Part shown: positions 1 to 8,036 of the stretch, piece by piece
Layout of the letters: each line of letters opens with the position of its first letter
Numbering within the stretch: position 1 is the first letter of the stretch
Source: Weissella confusa
GTDB lineage: Bacteria; Bacillota; Bacilli; Lactobacillales; Lactobacillaceae
Assembly: GCA_041871065.1 (NCBI GenBank)
Contig: CP168942.1
Span: 1,582,501-1,646,500, forward strand
Direction of reading: 5' to 3'
Length of the DNA stretch: 64,000 nucleotides
Position numbers and translations under genes: made by a program
The notes under the pieces: model-generated
Seen by the model: only the letters and a program-made list of their open reading frames with translations
The model's database searches: none
Told to the model about the DNA's origin: nothing

Positions 1-76
1 CAGAAGCCGTCGTACCGACTTGGCTGACACCAATGGCTAGGGCGACTGCTAATGCAAGTTGTAGTTTTCTTTTCAT
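1..76 (-). CDS. Secreted protein, N-terminal signal peptide only (cut by window edge)
   Basis: Reading the minus strand from an ATG at 76 gives MKRKLQLALAVALAIGVSQV followed by GTTAS and then the window edge. This is a basic n-region followed by a hydrophobic stretch, as in a Sec signal peptide. A good ribosome binding site (GAGGAGG) lies 6-12 nt upstream of the start. The mature protein lies outside the window, so its function cannot be stated. Confidence 0.7.
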   Translation of the reverse strand, partial: MKRKLQLALAVALAIGVSQVGTTAS

Positions 77-125
77 TCTGACATCCTCCTCTTTCCTTCT
101 TCATACAATAACAAGAGGATTGAGC

Positions 126-166
126 GCTCTGTTCATAACCGCTTTAAAGGGCGTTGTGAACAGAGC
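126..166. other. Inverted repeat in the leader of the secreted-protein gene
   Basis: GCTCTGTTCA at 126-135 is repeated as its exact reverse complement at 157-166, with a 21-nt loop. On the minus strand it sits about 50-90 nt upstream of the secreted protein start, so it could be part of the 5' leader or an operator. On the plus strand it is followed by a weak T-rich run, but no plus-strand gene precedes it. Confidence 0.5.
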
Positions 167-234
167 CTTTTAACTCTTTTTAATTTATCTAAAAATACAA
201 TCGCTAATATTTTCAGTGTCCTTTTCACGGGCTA

Positions 235-281
235 AAAACAAAAACGGCATAGCTTACTCGTCAGAGCAGGCTATGCCGTTT
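235..281 (-). terminator. Second of two tandem terminators behind ackA
   Basis: An 11-bp stem (AAACGGCATAG at 242-252 with its complement at 271-281) is followed on the minus strand by a T-rich tail with the pattern TTTTTGTTTTT. It lies downstream of another hairpin terminator, insulating the secreted-protein gene from ackA transcription. Confidence 0.75.
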
Positions 282-294
282 AACTTTCGCATAT

Positions 295-333
295 AAAAAA
301 GTGAGTCCGATACGAATATCAGACTCACTTTTT
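295..333 (-). terminator. ackA terminator
   Basis: The stem GTGAGTC (301-307) pairs with GACTCAC (322-328), extended by an A-run at 295-300 and a T-run at 329-333. It begins 9 nt after the ackA stop codon. The A/T arms make it potentially bidirectional. Confidence 0.85.
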
Positions 334-341
334 ACTATTTA

Positions 342-1532
342 TTATTGTTCGTTCTTCAACGTTTCAACGTCACGAGCAATCATGATTTCTTCGTCAGTTG
401 CGACCTTCAAAACCTTAACTGATGAATCGTCCGTTGAGATGATCATCTCATCATCACGTTGCTTGTTTTGTTCTTCGTTCATCTTGATACCCATGAAGTT
501 CAAGCGCTTGATGATTTCTGAACGCAAGTCATCGGCGTTTTCACCGATACCAGCCGTAAAGACAATAGCATCAAGACCTTCAAGCTCCATGTAGTATTGA
601 CCGATGTAACGAACAACACGGTCAACGAACATTTGGATAGCCAATTCAGCGTGCTCGTTAGTATCACGAACAGCCTTCAAGTCACGCATGTCAGCTGACA
701 ACGTTGACACACCCAACAAACCTGACTTCTTGTTCAAGATGTTAAGCATTTCGTCGTTAGTCAAACCTTCGCGCTCTTGGATGTAGTAAACCAATGAAGG
801 ATCAACATCACCTGAACGCGTAGCCATCATAACACCTGCCAATGGTGTGAATCCCATTGACGTATCCAATGACTTACCATCCTTGATAGCCGTAATTGAA
901 GCACCAGCACCCAAGTGCAATGTCACAATCTTCAAGTCTTCCAATGGCTTACCCAAGATTTCGGCAGTGCGGGCTGCAACGTAACGGTGTGACGTTCCGT
1001 GGGCACCGTACTTACGTGCACCATACTTCGTGTAGTACTCGTATGGCAAAGCATACAAGTAGTTCTTACGAGGCATCGTTTGGTGGAATGCAGTGTCAAA
1101 TACAGCTACTGACGTGGCGTTTGGCAACAACTTTTGGAATACACGGATTCCCATTGCGTTGGCTGGGTTGTGCAATGGTGCATAAGCAGCCAAGCGGTCA
1201 ATCTTGTTCAACACTTCGTCATCAACGATAACTGAGTGGTTAAACCACTCACCACCGGCAACGACACGGTGTCCAACACCCGTGATTTCGTTCAAGTCAG
1301 CAATGACTTCGTGTTCCTTAAGTTGTTCCAATAGCAAGTTAATGGCAGCCTCGTGGTTGTCGATGTCTTGAATCAACTCAAACTTCTCACCGTTGAACTT
1401 CAACGTGAAAATTGAATCGCTCAAACCGATTCGTTCAACTTGTCCCTTTGCAATTACCTTTTCTGCTGGCATCTCAATCAATTGAAACTTCAATGATGAT
1501 GAACCGGCATTAATCGCCATAGTCTTAGCCAT
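342..1532 (-). CDS. ackA: Acetate kinase
   Basis: Catalyses acetyl phosphate + ADP to acetate + ATP, the ATP-yielding last step of acetate formation in heterofermentative metabolism; cytosolic. The 396-aa product has the ASKHA-fold markers of the family: N8 in NAGSSSLKF, R89 in GHRVVAGG, D146 in VFDTAFHQ and H178 in GAHGTSHR. I chose the ATG at 1532 because GAGGAG lies 10 nt upstream; an upstream in-frame start would add eight residues with no better signal. It is preceded by an extended -10 promoter and followed by two terminators, so it is probably its own transcription unit although it follows the comG/methyltransferase cluster. Full length and intact. Confidence 0.97.
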   Translation of the reverse strand: MAKTMAINAGSSSLKFQLIEMPAEKVIAKGQVERIGLSDSIFTLKFNGEKFELIQDIDNHEAAINLLLEQLKEHEVIADLNEITGVGHRVVAGGEWFNHSVIVDDEVLNKIDRLAAYAPLHNPANAMGIRVFQKLLPNATSVAVFDTAFHQTMPRKNYLYALPYEYYTKYGARKYGAHGTSHRYVAARTAEILGKPLEDLKIVTLHLGAGASITAIKDGKSLDTSMGFTPLAGVMMATRSGDVDPSLVYYIQEREGLTNDEMLNILNKKSGLLGVSTLSADMRDLKAVRDTNEHAELAIQMFVDRVVRYIGQYYMELEGLDAIVFTAGIGENADDLRSEIIKRLNFMGIKMNEEQNKQRDDEMIISTDDSSVKVLKVATDEEIMIARDVETLKNEQ

Positions 1533-1582
1533 GTGTACTTGTCTCCTCTTTTCCAAACGGAATTGTTCAATATCTGCAGATT

Positions 1583-1588
1583 AGTATA
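1583..1588 (-). promoter_or_regulatory. Likely ackA extended -10 promoter
   Basis: On the minus strand TGATATACT gives an extended -10 (TG, one base, TATACT). A TTGACA lies further upstream but at 22 nt spacing, so I rely on the extended -10. It is about 50 nt before the ackA start. Confidence 0.5.
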
Positions 1589-1644
1589 TCACAATTTCTT
1601 ATGAATATCTTGTCAACTATTTCGGACGTGTGTCAGTCGTACGA

Positions 1645-2652
1645 CTACGCGTGTAGCATGTGGTTCGCAGTCATCCATGCCGTCATCTCTGTCACGAAAT
1701 CTTTGTTCTCTGCAACGTTCGTCAATTCTGGTGTTTTTGCCAACATAACTGGCGTTGCTTGGATAGCATCCCCCCCGGCACGTTGCAAAACTAAGATTGC
1801 CTTGGCAGCAGCCTTGTTTGCGAACAGCTTGTCTGGGAATTGCAACAAAGCCTGGAAGTACACGTTTTCTGATTGCAAGTACTTCAACAATGATTGGGCT
1901 TGTTCCGTCTCAAATAGATTTGCTGGCACAATGATGGCTGCCATGCCACCTGGTCGCAAAGCGTTAACAGCTTGTTCAATCAACAAATGGTGTACATAAG
2001 TCAAACCATCTTCAGCGGTCGTCGCAAAGTGACTTGGCACTTCAGCCGGATAGTAACCGACTGGCAAGTCAGCCACAACAACATCTTGATCAGTTGGCAA
2101 CTCACTTGCCACCGCGTCGGCCAATGTTAATTGCCAGTCAAAGCTAAGCAATGCTGCCATACCGCTGGCAACCGTTAACATGGTGTCGTCATTTTCGATA
2201 CCGTTGATGGTCATCGTGTTGCCTTGTTGGGCAAGAACTTGTTGCACAGTGGCCAACAAGTTTCCAGTTCCAACCGTCAAATCAAGTAGCTTTGTCGCCG
2301 TGTTCTTGGCTGTAAATTGCTCAGCCAAGAAACCAACCCACATGCCAATCGCATCTGGGGTTACTTGATAGTTAGCTTGCAAACCATCTTCACGCATTGT
2401 TGCAACCAAAAGCAATTGCAAAACTTGGCGCTTCAATTCAACAGTCATGCCATCAAATGCTGCATCGTCAATCATCGCAACAATTGCCGTACGTTGTTCT
2501 TCTGAAAGGGTTGCCCACTCTTCATCTTCTTGGTTCAACATCACTTCAAACATGACAACCAACGCTTCAATTGCTGCCATATCCAAGGCGTCAGCAATTT
2601 CCTTTTGGGCTGCCTGTAAATGCTTTACTGCTTTTTCAATTGTCTCAAACAT
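1645..2652 (-). CDS. Class I SAM-dependent methyltransferase, YtxK-like
   Basis: A 335-aa protein with an N6-adenine-methylase-like fold. The SAM-binding motif I is DLTVGTGN at 124-131 and the catalytic motif IV is DLPVGYYP at 195-202, a departure from the usual NPPY. Helical N-terminal region of about 110 residues. Family members (YtxK) sit behind comG operons and before ackA in many Lactobacillales, as here; their substrate is not established. RBS AGAGGTGAG before the ATG. It follows comGG by about 60 nt and may be cotranscribed with the competence genes. Whether motif IV still supports DNA methylation is unclear. Confidence 0.85.
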   Translation of the reverse strand: MFETIEKAVKHLQAAQKEIADALDMAAIEALVVMFEVMLNQEDEEWATLSEEQRTAIVAMIDDAAFDGMTVELKRQVLQLLLVATMREDGLQANYQVTPDAIGMWVGFLAEQFTAKNTATKLLDLTVGTGNLLATVQQVLAQQGNTMTINGIENDDTMLTVASGMAALLSFDWQLTLADAVASELPTDQDVVVADLPVGYYPAEVPSHFATTAEDGLTYVHHLLIEQAVNALRPGGMAAIIVPANLFETEQAQSLLKYLQSENVYFQALLQFPDKLFANKAAAKAILVLQRAGGDAIQATPVMLAKTPELTNVAENKDFVTEMTAWMTANHMLHA

Positions 2653-2714
2653 GCGCTCACCTCTTTTTTATACTAACTAACAGTGTAGCAGGTTTCAGCT
2701 GTTTCTCAACAATT

Positions 2715-3020
2715 CTAGGGCTTTACTGGACGATATCGTGGTATCACAACGCGATGTTTCTCAGAAACAAGTACGACTTCTTTTAAGTCATCTCTTTCAA
2801 TGACCGATGGATAGGTCGTTGTGTTACGTGGCATAACAGGCGTTTCTGGGTTGGCCATTAAAAACTGCACGGCTTCTCGTCGCTTTGTCCAATTTGTTAT
2901 CACTAGGTGTCTAACTTGTTGTTGTCGGGTTTGTCCCGCCACCCAAAACGTAAAGCCACTCAAGCAAAGCAACATCAACATTAACGTATGGGCTAACAAG
3001 CTTCCCTGCCGCTCATTCAT
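2715..3020 (-). CDS. comGG: Minor pseudopilin ComGG
   Basis: 101 aa, last gene of the comG operon, overlapping the end of comGF by 8 nt. It starts MNERQGSLLAHTLMLMLLCL: a short basic leader, a glycine at the expected cleavage point and one hydrophobic helix. The glutamate normally found at position 5 of mature pseudopilins is absent, a known feature of some tip or minor subunits. RBS AGGAGA lies ahead of the ATG. Assigned mainly by position and topology since ComGG is poorly conserved. Confidence 0.75.
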   Translation of the reverse strand: MNERQGSLLAHTLMLMLLCLSGFTFWVAGQTRQQQVRHLVITNWTKRREAVQFLMANPETPVMPRNTTTYPSVIERDDLKEVVLVSEKHRVVIPRYRPVKP

Positions 3021-3441
3021 AAAAGGTTATCTCCTGTGTTACGCTAATGCCTTCTTCAAATTCAACGGTCATTTGCACACGTTGTTTCGACAATTGGACA
3101 AACGTAACCTTGCGGACCTGATTTAGATACCTCATGTTTCCACCTTGATCTGTTCGCAACACGAGCACCTTAGGTCGGGTACTAAAATAGTATTTTTTGT
3201 TCGTTATTTTGCTATATAAAATCAATTGTCGTTTAAAACACGTCTTTAGTGTCAGCCCTGTTTCTGGCGCTTCCAACGACATTATCGTCCGAGCGACCTG
3301 CGCTTCACGTTGTTGGTTGTAATTACCCTGGTACTGCTGTTTTAGATTCGTCATCACCAAGCAAAATAAACTTAGTGCCATACTAAAGACCAATAAAGCC
3401 ACAAGTGTTTCGGCTAGGGTGAAGCCCCGTCGCTCAGCCAT
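3013..3441 (-). CDS. comGF: Minor pseudopilin ComGF
   Basis: 142 aa with a clear class III prepilin leader, RRGFTLAETLVALLVF: cleavage expected between G and F, glutamate at mature position 5, then a hydrophobic helix. The C-terminal part is beta-rich, as in ComGF/PF15980 proteins. Overlaps comGE by 28 nt and comGG by 8 nt, indicating translational coupling. Part of the competence pseudopilus that spans the wall to capture DNA. Confidence 0.82.
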   Translation of the reverse strand: MAERRGFTLAETLVALLVFSMALSLFCLVMTNLKQQYQGNYNQQREAQVARTIMSLEAPETGLTLKTCFKRQLILYSKITNKKYYFSTRPKVLVLRTDQGGNMRYLNQVRKVTFVQLSKQRVQMTVEFEEGISVTQEITFYE

Positions 3442-3611
3442 CGTTGTTGTTCCTCATAATATTGTCGACGCGCTTCTTTCATTTGTGTCTCTTCTGCCAT
3501 CCGTAGACGGTTGAAATATTGAATCGTTGTCACAATCAGGCAAGCTGTCATCGTCGCAAGCAATAATGACACGAGTGCTTCTGACAACAACGCGCCTTTA
3601 CGTCTCAACAT
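3414..3611 (-). CDS. comGE: Minor pseudopilin ComGE
   Basis: Small 65-aa protein beginning MLRRKGALLSEALVSLLLAT: a basic leader, G/A cleavage site, glutamate five residues on and one hydrophobic helix. I start at 3611, where GGAGG lies 11 nt upstream, instead of an in-frame codon 33 nt earlier. Overlaps comGD by 14 nt. Assigned by position between comGD and comGF and by the prepilin-like N-terminus; the rest carries no recognisable domain. Confidence 0.72.
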   Translation of the reverse strand: MLRRKGALLSEALVSLLLATMTACLIVTTIQYFNRLRMAEETQMKEARRQYYEEQQRWLSDGASP

Positions 3612-3996
3612 GATAAGTTCCGCCTCCCAATTGAAAGACAACATTTCGCCTTCGCATTGTTTCCTTGTTATAGAGTGAAAAGCTGGTTGGCGCCATCGTG
3701 AAAACTTGACAGCGAATCATCTTTTCACCGCCAAACCAATTTTCGGGTACTCGAACAATCTGGCCATCAACATTCACATAATCTTTCTGTACCTGAATAT
3801 AGAAGGCTTCATTTCGACCGACCTGTTTTTGACGCGCAACCATGAACGCTTCGCTAAATTCACGTTCAAATTTCGACCAACTCTGTTTTTCGGGCCTTAC
3901 CATAAAGGTAAAGCTGGTGACTAGCATGCCCATAACGCCTAACACAACAATGCTTTCAATTAGAGTAAACGCCGTTCTACTTCTTGCCGGCAACAA
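3598..3996 (-). CDS. comGD: Minor pseudopilin ComGD
   Basis: 132 aa, initiated at TTG (3996, or a second TTG at 3993) behind AGGGAGA; no ATG is suitably placed. The leader is LPARSRTAFTLIESIVVLGV: alanine in place of glycine before the cleavage point, then F and the expected glutamate. Overlaps the comGC end by 20 nt. Family knowledge: a minor component of the competence pseudopilus processed by the prepilin peptidase ComC. Confidence 0.82.
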   Translation of the reverse strand: MLPARSRTAFTLIESIVVLGVMGMLVTSFTFMVRPEKQSWSKFEREFSEAFMVARQKQVGRNEAFYIQVQKDYVNVDGQIVRVPENWFGGEKMIRCQVFTMAPTSFSLYNKETMRRRNVVFQLGGGTYHVET

Positions 3997-4291
3997 CTCG
4001 ATCTCCCTTTAATGCAATGGCTGCTTTATCAATTTGTGCCAGTTGACCTTCTGACAAATATTCCTTATCGGCCAAATCCTTCAAACTAGCTGGTGCACTA
4101 CCATTTTCATTACGGTACAAGTCGACTTGTGTTTGAACAGTCTGTACCAACGCTGTTTGTTGCTTACGTTCCGCGAACGCACGCACATGGTTAACGTTTG
4201 GCAAGACCAGCAATACCAACAGGCCAATAATAAAAACAGTTGTGACAACTTCAATCAATGTGAATCCCTTACGCTTGTTTTGATTTACCAT
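3977..4291 (-). CDS. comGC: Major competence pseudopilin ComGC
   Basis: 104-aa prepilin starting MVNQNKRKGFTLIEVVTTVF. The KRKGFTLIE motif is the textbook prepilin peptidase site (G/F cleavage, glutamate 5) and is followed by a hydrophobic helix LLVLLVLPNV. It polymerises into the transformation pilus. I use the ATG at 4291 instead of a longer in-frame start because the ATG overlaps the comGB stop (ATGGTAA, 7 nt) and has a GGGGGA site upstream. Confidence 0.92.
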   Translation of the reverse strand: MVNQNKRKGFTLIEVVTTVFIIGLLVLLVLPNVNHVRAFAERKQQTALVQTVQTQVDLYRNENGSAPASLKDLADKEYLSEGQLAQIDKAAIALKGDRVVAGKK

Positions 4292-5283
4292 GTCATTAAA
4301 TCCCCCATATTTTGATACATCGGCATCAACATCAATAGATATAAACCGACAACAACTAAGCCAATTACACCAAAGCATAATGGTTGAATAATCAATAAAT
4401 AACGACTAATCCGTCGTTCTAATAATTCAAATTTTCGTTCAGCCAGTAGTTGAAACTCCCGACCAATATCTTGTTGCTGCTTGCCCTTTGAAAACAACAA
4501 TTCGCTTTCCCGGGGAAGCAACGGTACCTTTGCAACAAACTCAGCAATGCTTTCTCCTGCTGTGAGTGACTTTTCGGCCAGTCGACTCACATCTTTTAGC
4601 ACGCCACCTTCATCTAAACTTGCAAAGCGCTTAACAATTACCGAAAAACTCACGCCACTTGTTAACAGCAATCCCAATTGTAATGAAATTTGATAATCCA
4701 AACTCAATCGTACGACCGGCCCAATTAATGGCAAACGCCGAATCACCACCAATCTCTGTAGCCAAGAATGTCGGCGCCACCAAGCCCACCCGGCAACACT
4801 GACGCCAATAAATGCAGCCACCATTACAAACAGCACAATCGGTAGTCCAGGCAACGTTGGCAATGTCATCCCCATGTTCGTAAACTCTGGCAAGAGGAAT
4901 TGCATAAAGACTGCAAATATCACAGCTAGCAAACCAAACAGTACAATCGGATACAACAATAGTTGGCATAACTTTTGAATTTGTTGCATACGTCGCCTTT
5001 CACGGCTACCAATTTCAGCTAAAATATCCATCAAATTGCCATGCACAACGGCGAAGGCTAATTCACGTCGGATTTCTGCTCGCACATGCGGTGTAACTAA
5101 CTGATAAAAATGGCGTCCTTCGCGCAGACCAGCAATGATTCGTTGCAAATCCCGCCGTAATTTAGGCAACAATGATTCCAATGCGATTAGTGCCTTTTCC
5201 AAGTCATAGCCAACGCTAATCAACTGCGCCAATGTCTCAAAAAAATCTACTTGCTCTGCTTTCGACCACCGCTTATTCCGCAT
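4285..5283 (-). CDS. comGB: Competence pilus inner-membrane platform protein ComGB
   Basis: 332 aa, GspF/PilC family: two similar all-helical cytoplasmic domains separated by membrane segments, with strong hydrophobic stretches around residues 110-130 and 150-170 and a last one near the C-terminus. It anchors the ATPase ComGA to the membrane for pseudopilus assembly. Overlaps comGA by 11 nt and comGC by 7 nt. Intact and near family length. Confidence 0.92.
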   Translation of the reverse strand: MRNKRWSKAEQVDFFETLAQLISVGYDLEKALIALESLLPKLRRDLQRIIAGLREGRHFYQLVTPHVRAEIRRELAFAVVHGNLMDILAEIGSRERRRMQQIQKLCQLLLYPIVLFGLLAVIFAVFMQFLLPEFTNMGMTLPTLPGLPIVLFVMVAAFIGVSVAGWAWWRRHSWLQRLVVIRRLPLIGPVVRLSLDYQISLQLGLLLTSGVSFSVIVKRFASLDEGGVLKDVSRLAEKSLTAGESIAEFVAKVPLLPRESELLFSKGKQQQDIGREFQLLAERKFELLERRISRYLLIIQPLCFGVIGLVVVGLYLLMLMPMYQNMGDLMTW

Positions 5284-6169
5284 GCCACTCAGCCATCCTT
5301 TCTTGCAAGTCAGCGCCAGTCAACACGGCTAAGTCTGCTGCGACGCCATCCTCAGTTATGACTAATTTTTGATGAACCATGCCCGTCATGACTTGGCGCA
5401 ACGTCCCGGCCGGCACTCCAAAATCACGTAAGCGATGCCAAATGCCCAGATGCGACATTGCATGAATCGTACTGATAATCAAGTGGCCACTCAGAGCTGC
5501 TTCAACCACAATTTGCGCCGTTTGGGCATCTCGAATTTCACCGATAATCATCACATCCGGATGATGACGCAAGGCAAGCTTCAACAAATCTGGATAATCC
5601 ATCTGGGCCGCCTTATTAACCTGCAATTGCAAAAAGTTTGGTTGCACCACTTCAACCGGATCCTCAATCGTTAGCACAATTTTCTCTGTCAAATACCGAT
5701 AGGCTAAATAATGGAGCGTTGTCGTTTTTCCTGACCCCATCTGACCGGCCAACAAAATCAGCCCAGCACCACTCGTCATTGCCTCGTCCACGGCGGCCAC
5801 ATCGCTTTGAGCCGTTAATTGGATATGCTGGTCATCAACAGCGAATATCAGGCGCACAACAATTGATTCACGGTTCAAAAAATCTCCCACACTAGATATC
5901 CGTAAATACAGTTGTTCCTGATCAAGTAAATAACACCATCGGCCAAGCTGCGGACGTCGCGTCTCACTAATATCCATTTGGGCTTCGAATTTAATGTGGC
6001 GAATCAAGGCTTCTCCATTAGCCAAAGTTAGGGATGCCAATGGTTGAATCCCGGTTGCTGTGTAACAAAACACCCGATAGCCTTCTTCACCAGGCATCAC
6101 GTATAAGTCACTTGCTCGCACCTGGGCAGCCGTCTGCACTAACGACGCAAATTGTTTTTGAACGCTCAT
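5273..6169 (-). CDS. comGA: Competence pilus assembly ATPase ComGA
   Basis: 298 aa, GspE/PilT-type secretion ATPase. Walker A GQMGSGKTT at 142-150, aspartate box near LTIEDPVE (167-174), Walker B MIIGEIRD at 207-214 and a histidine box ISTIHA. Powers pseudopilus polymerisation at the membrane. It lacks the long N-terminal region of GspE, as is normal for ComGA. RBS AAGGAGGTG is strong. I could not identify a convincing ComX/sigma-H or ComK box in the 90 nt upstream. Confidence 0.94.
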   Translation of the reverse strand: MSVQKQFASLVQTAAQVRASDLYVMPGEEGYRVFCYTATGIQPLASLTLANGEALIRHIKFEAQMDISETRRPQLGRWCYLLDQEQLYLRISSVGDFLNRESIVVRLIFAVDDQHIQLTAQSDVAAVDEAMTSGAGLILLAGQMGSGKTTTLHYLAYRYLTEKIVLTIEDPVEVVQPNFLQLQVNKAAQMDYPDLLKLALRHHPDVMIIGEIRDAQTAQIVVEAALSGHLIISTIHAMSHLGIWHRLRDFGVPAGTLRQVMTGMVHQKLVITEDGVAADLAVLTGADLQERMAEWHAE

Positions 6170-6261
6170 GTCTCATTCACCTCCTTCGAAAAGAAAGAGT
6201 GAAAAGCGACGCAATTTTCCAATTATTTTTTGACTTGTTTTATTTCATAGATTTAATGACA

Positions 6262-6296
6262 ACAAAAAACGCGTGATGCACAAGGCATCACGCGTT
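6262..6296 (-). terminator. Terminator of the NCS2 permease gene
   Basis: A 12-bp stem (AACGCGTGATGC at 6268-6279 with its exact complement at 6285-6296) and a T-run on the minus strand. Separates the permease gene from comG. Confidence 0.9.
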
Positions 6297-6308
6297 AGAT
6301 TTTGTTTA

Positions 6309-7763
6309 TTAATTAATTGCCAACGAAATGAAGTTAAGCAAGAACAGAATAGTCACAACCCACAAAATTGGGCTGATTTGGTTGAACTTGCGCTTCACAC
6401 TCTTGATCAAAACGTAGAAAATGAAGCCGGCAGCGATACCGTATGAAATTGAGTATGAGAAGGCCATGAAGGCTGATGTAAAGAATGCCGGAATGGCAAT
6501 TTCAATATCATCCCATGTAATCAACTTAAACTCATTCATCATCATAATACCAACCACAACCAAAATTGGTGCTGTTGCGGCAGATGGAATCACGTTAACC
6601 AATGGCGCTGCGATAATAGCAAGCAAGAAACCAATTGAAATGACAACTGATGTCAAACCAGTACGTCCACCAGCCTTGATTCCTGCTGATGCTTCAATAA
6701 ATGTCGTCGTGTTTGAAGTACCAAAAATACCCGCAAACATCGTTGCAAACGTATCAGCAACCAAACCACGATCCATCTTTGACTTGAAGCCCTTACCTTC
6801 GTAGAACTCCTTTTGGTCAGCTTCAGAGAAGATACCAGTCGTCATACCAGTTCCGATAAACGTTCCAATGGCATCAAACAATCCTGACAATCCCATTGAG
6901 AAGACCGTCAAAACAACAATCAAAACGTGCTTTGGTGACGTGAACATTGACCACAACCCATCAGGTCCAAGGGCTTGACCAAAGATTGAGCCAAAGTCGT
7001 GGAACGTTGATGAGAATGATGCCATGGCATCAATGTGTGTGTTTGTCACACCCATTGGAATACCAATGACAGTTGTAATCAAAACAGAAAGCAAGAAGGC
7101 ACCAGGTACGTTAGCAACAACCAACAATACCAAAATAATCAAACCAATCAAGCCCAACAAAACTGCTGGTTGTGCAAAGGTTGAGATTGATGGCGTCGTC
7201 CCACCATTCGCTGTGATGCTCTCAATGACCTTGGCACCACCACCTTCAGTAAATGGCTTACCATTCAACGTCATGATGTTTTGTGGATCAACCAAGAAGT
7301 TCAAGAAGCCAGCGTTCTTCAAACCAATGTAGGCGATAAACAAACCGATACCAGCAGCAATCGCGTGCTTCAATTGGTCAGGGATAGCCTTCACAATCAT
7401 TGATCGGACCTTCGTCAATGTGATAATCACATCAACCAACCCAACCAAGAAAACCATTCCCAATGCTTGCTTCCATGTGTACCCAAGTCCGAAAACAATC
7501 GTGTACGTGAACATGGCTTGCATACCAATTGATGGTGCCAATGCATATGGCAAATTAGCAAAAAGTCCTGTGATAAGAGTTCCCACAACGGCTGTCAAAA
7601 TTGTTGCCAAGAAAACTCCCTGACTTGGCATTCCTGTCATAGACAATACTGATGGGTTCAAGAAAATGATGTATGCCATCGCAACGAATGTTGTAATACC
7701 GGCAATCACTTCTGTTCGAACTGTCGTATTGTTCTCTGACAACTTAAAAAAGCGTTCTAACAT
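6309..7763 (-). CDS. NCS2-family purine (guanine/hypoxanthine-type) permease
   Basis: 484-aa polytopic membrane protein with the AzgA/PbuG-type start (TEVIAGITTFVAMAYIIFLN), NPSVL and the conserved PLANLPYALAPSIGMQA-like region (here ANLPYALAPSIGMQA), plus GTSNTTTFIEASAGI in the C-terminal half. Family role: proton-coupled uptake of guanine, hypoxanthine or adenine; the exact substrate cannot be read here. I use ATG 7763 with TAGGAGAGA upstream, dropping an unlikely 43-residue in-frame extension that runs through leader hairpins. Expressed from a structured leader with two terminator hairpins. Confidence 0.92.
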   Translation of the reverse strand: MLERFFKLSENNTTVRTEVIAGITTFVAMAYIIFLNPSVLSMTGMPSQGVFLATILTAVVGTLITGLFANLPYALAPSIGMQAMFTYTIVFGLGYTWKQALGMVFLVGLVDVIITLTKVRSMIVKAIPDQLKHAIAAGIGLFIAYIGLKNAGFLNFLVDPQNIMTLNGKPFTEGGGAKVIESITANGGTTPSISTFAQPAVLLGLIGLIILVLLVVANVPGAFLLSVLITTVIGIPMGVTNTHIDAMASFSSTFHDFGSIFGQALGPDGLWSMFTSPKHVLIVVLTVFSMGLSGLFDAIGTFIGTGMTTGIFSEADQKEFYEGKGFKSKMDRGLVADTFATMFAGIFGTSNTTTFIEASAGIKAGGRTGLTSVVISIGFLLAIIAAPLVNVIPSAATAPILVVVGIMMMNEFKLITWDDIEIAIPAFFTSAFMAFSYSISYGIAAGFIFYVLIKSVKRKFNQISPILWVVTILFLLNFISLAIN

Positions 7764-7779
7764 GCTTATCTCTCCTAAT

Positions 7780-7820
7780 AAAAAATCCCGTATCATTACG
7801 GTTCGCCAAATGATACAGGA
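7780..7820 (-). terminator. Leader terminator hairpin directly before the NCS2 start
   Basis: A 12-bp stem (7786-7797 with 7809-7820, one or two G-T pairs) followed on the minus strand by TTTTTTATTA and then the ribosome binding site of the permease. Its location between promoter and gene marks it as a regulatory attenuator or as a second barrier behind the first leader hairpin. Confidence 0.75.
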
Positions 7821-7826
7821 AAAGAA

Positions 7827-7929
7827 AACGACGCCAAAAGTAACTACTCTCGGCGTCGTTAACGGTGTCAGGCATATAGCTATACCAGGCACGTTTTGTT
7901 CCGAGTCTGTGGCGAAACACGTTAACGAC
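7827..7929 (-). promoter_or_regulatory. Riboswitch-like leader of the NCS2 permease, unclassified
   Basis: On the minus strand a stem GTCGTTAACG (7920-7929) / CGTTAACGAC (7855-7864), extendable to about 13 bp with one bulge, closes a domain of roughly 50 nt containing a 6-bp hairpin GGTATAGCTATATGCC. The 3' half of this closing stem overlaps the 5' half of a terminator hairpin (AACGACGCC 7852-7860 / GGCGTCGTT 7827-7835, then TTTTCTTTT). The two folds exclude each other, the standard logic of a transcriptional riboswitch, here ON when the closing stem forms. The purine-riboswitch core sequences are not present, and I do not recognise another class. Confidence 0.55.
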
Positions 7930-7995
7930 TCAAGTTATTAATAATTGTTTACTACTTTATCGCTTTTTGTTCACATCGTCAACTTTTGCGCCTAC

Positions 7996-8026
7996 AAAAA
8001 AACCGACCAAAATTTGGTCGGTTTTT
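7996..8026. terminator. Terminator behind yebC
   Basis: CCGACCAAA (8003-8011) pairs with TTTGGTCGG (8013-8021), flanked by A-run and T-run, so it can act on both strands. It is 16 nt past the yebC stop. Confidence 0.88.
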
Positions 8027-8036
8027 CATGAGATGA

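Noticed and set aside
5435..6276. Plus-strand reading frames opposite comGA
   Set aside because: They are antisense shadows of comGA and its upstream region, without ribosome binding sites or recognisable domains.
7869..7916. Purine riboswitch aptamer in the NCS2 leader
   Set aside because: The conserved junction and loop sequences of the purine class are missing although the context would suit it.
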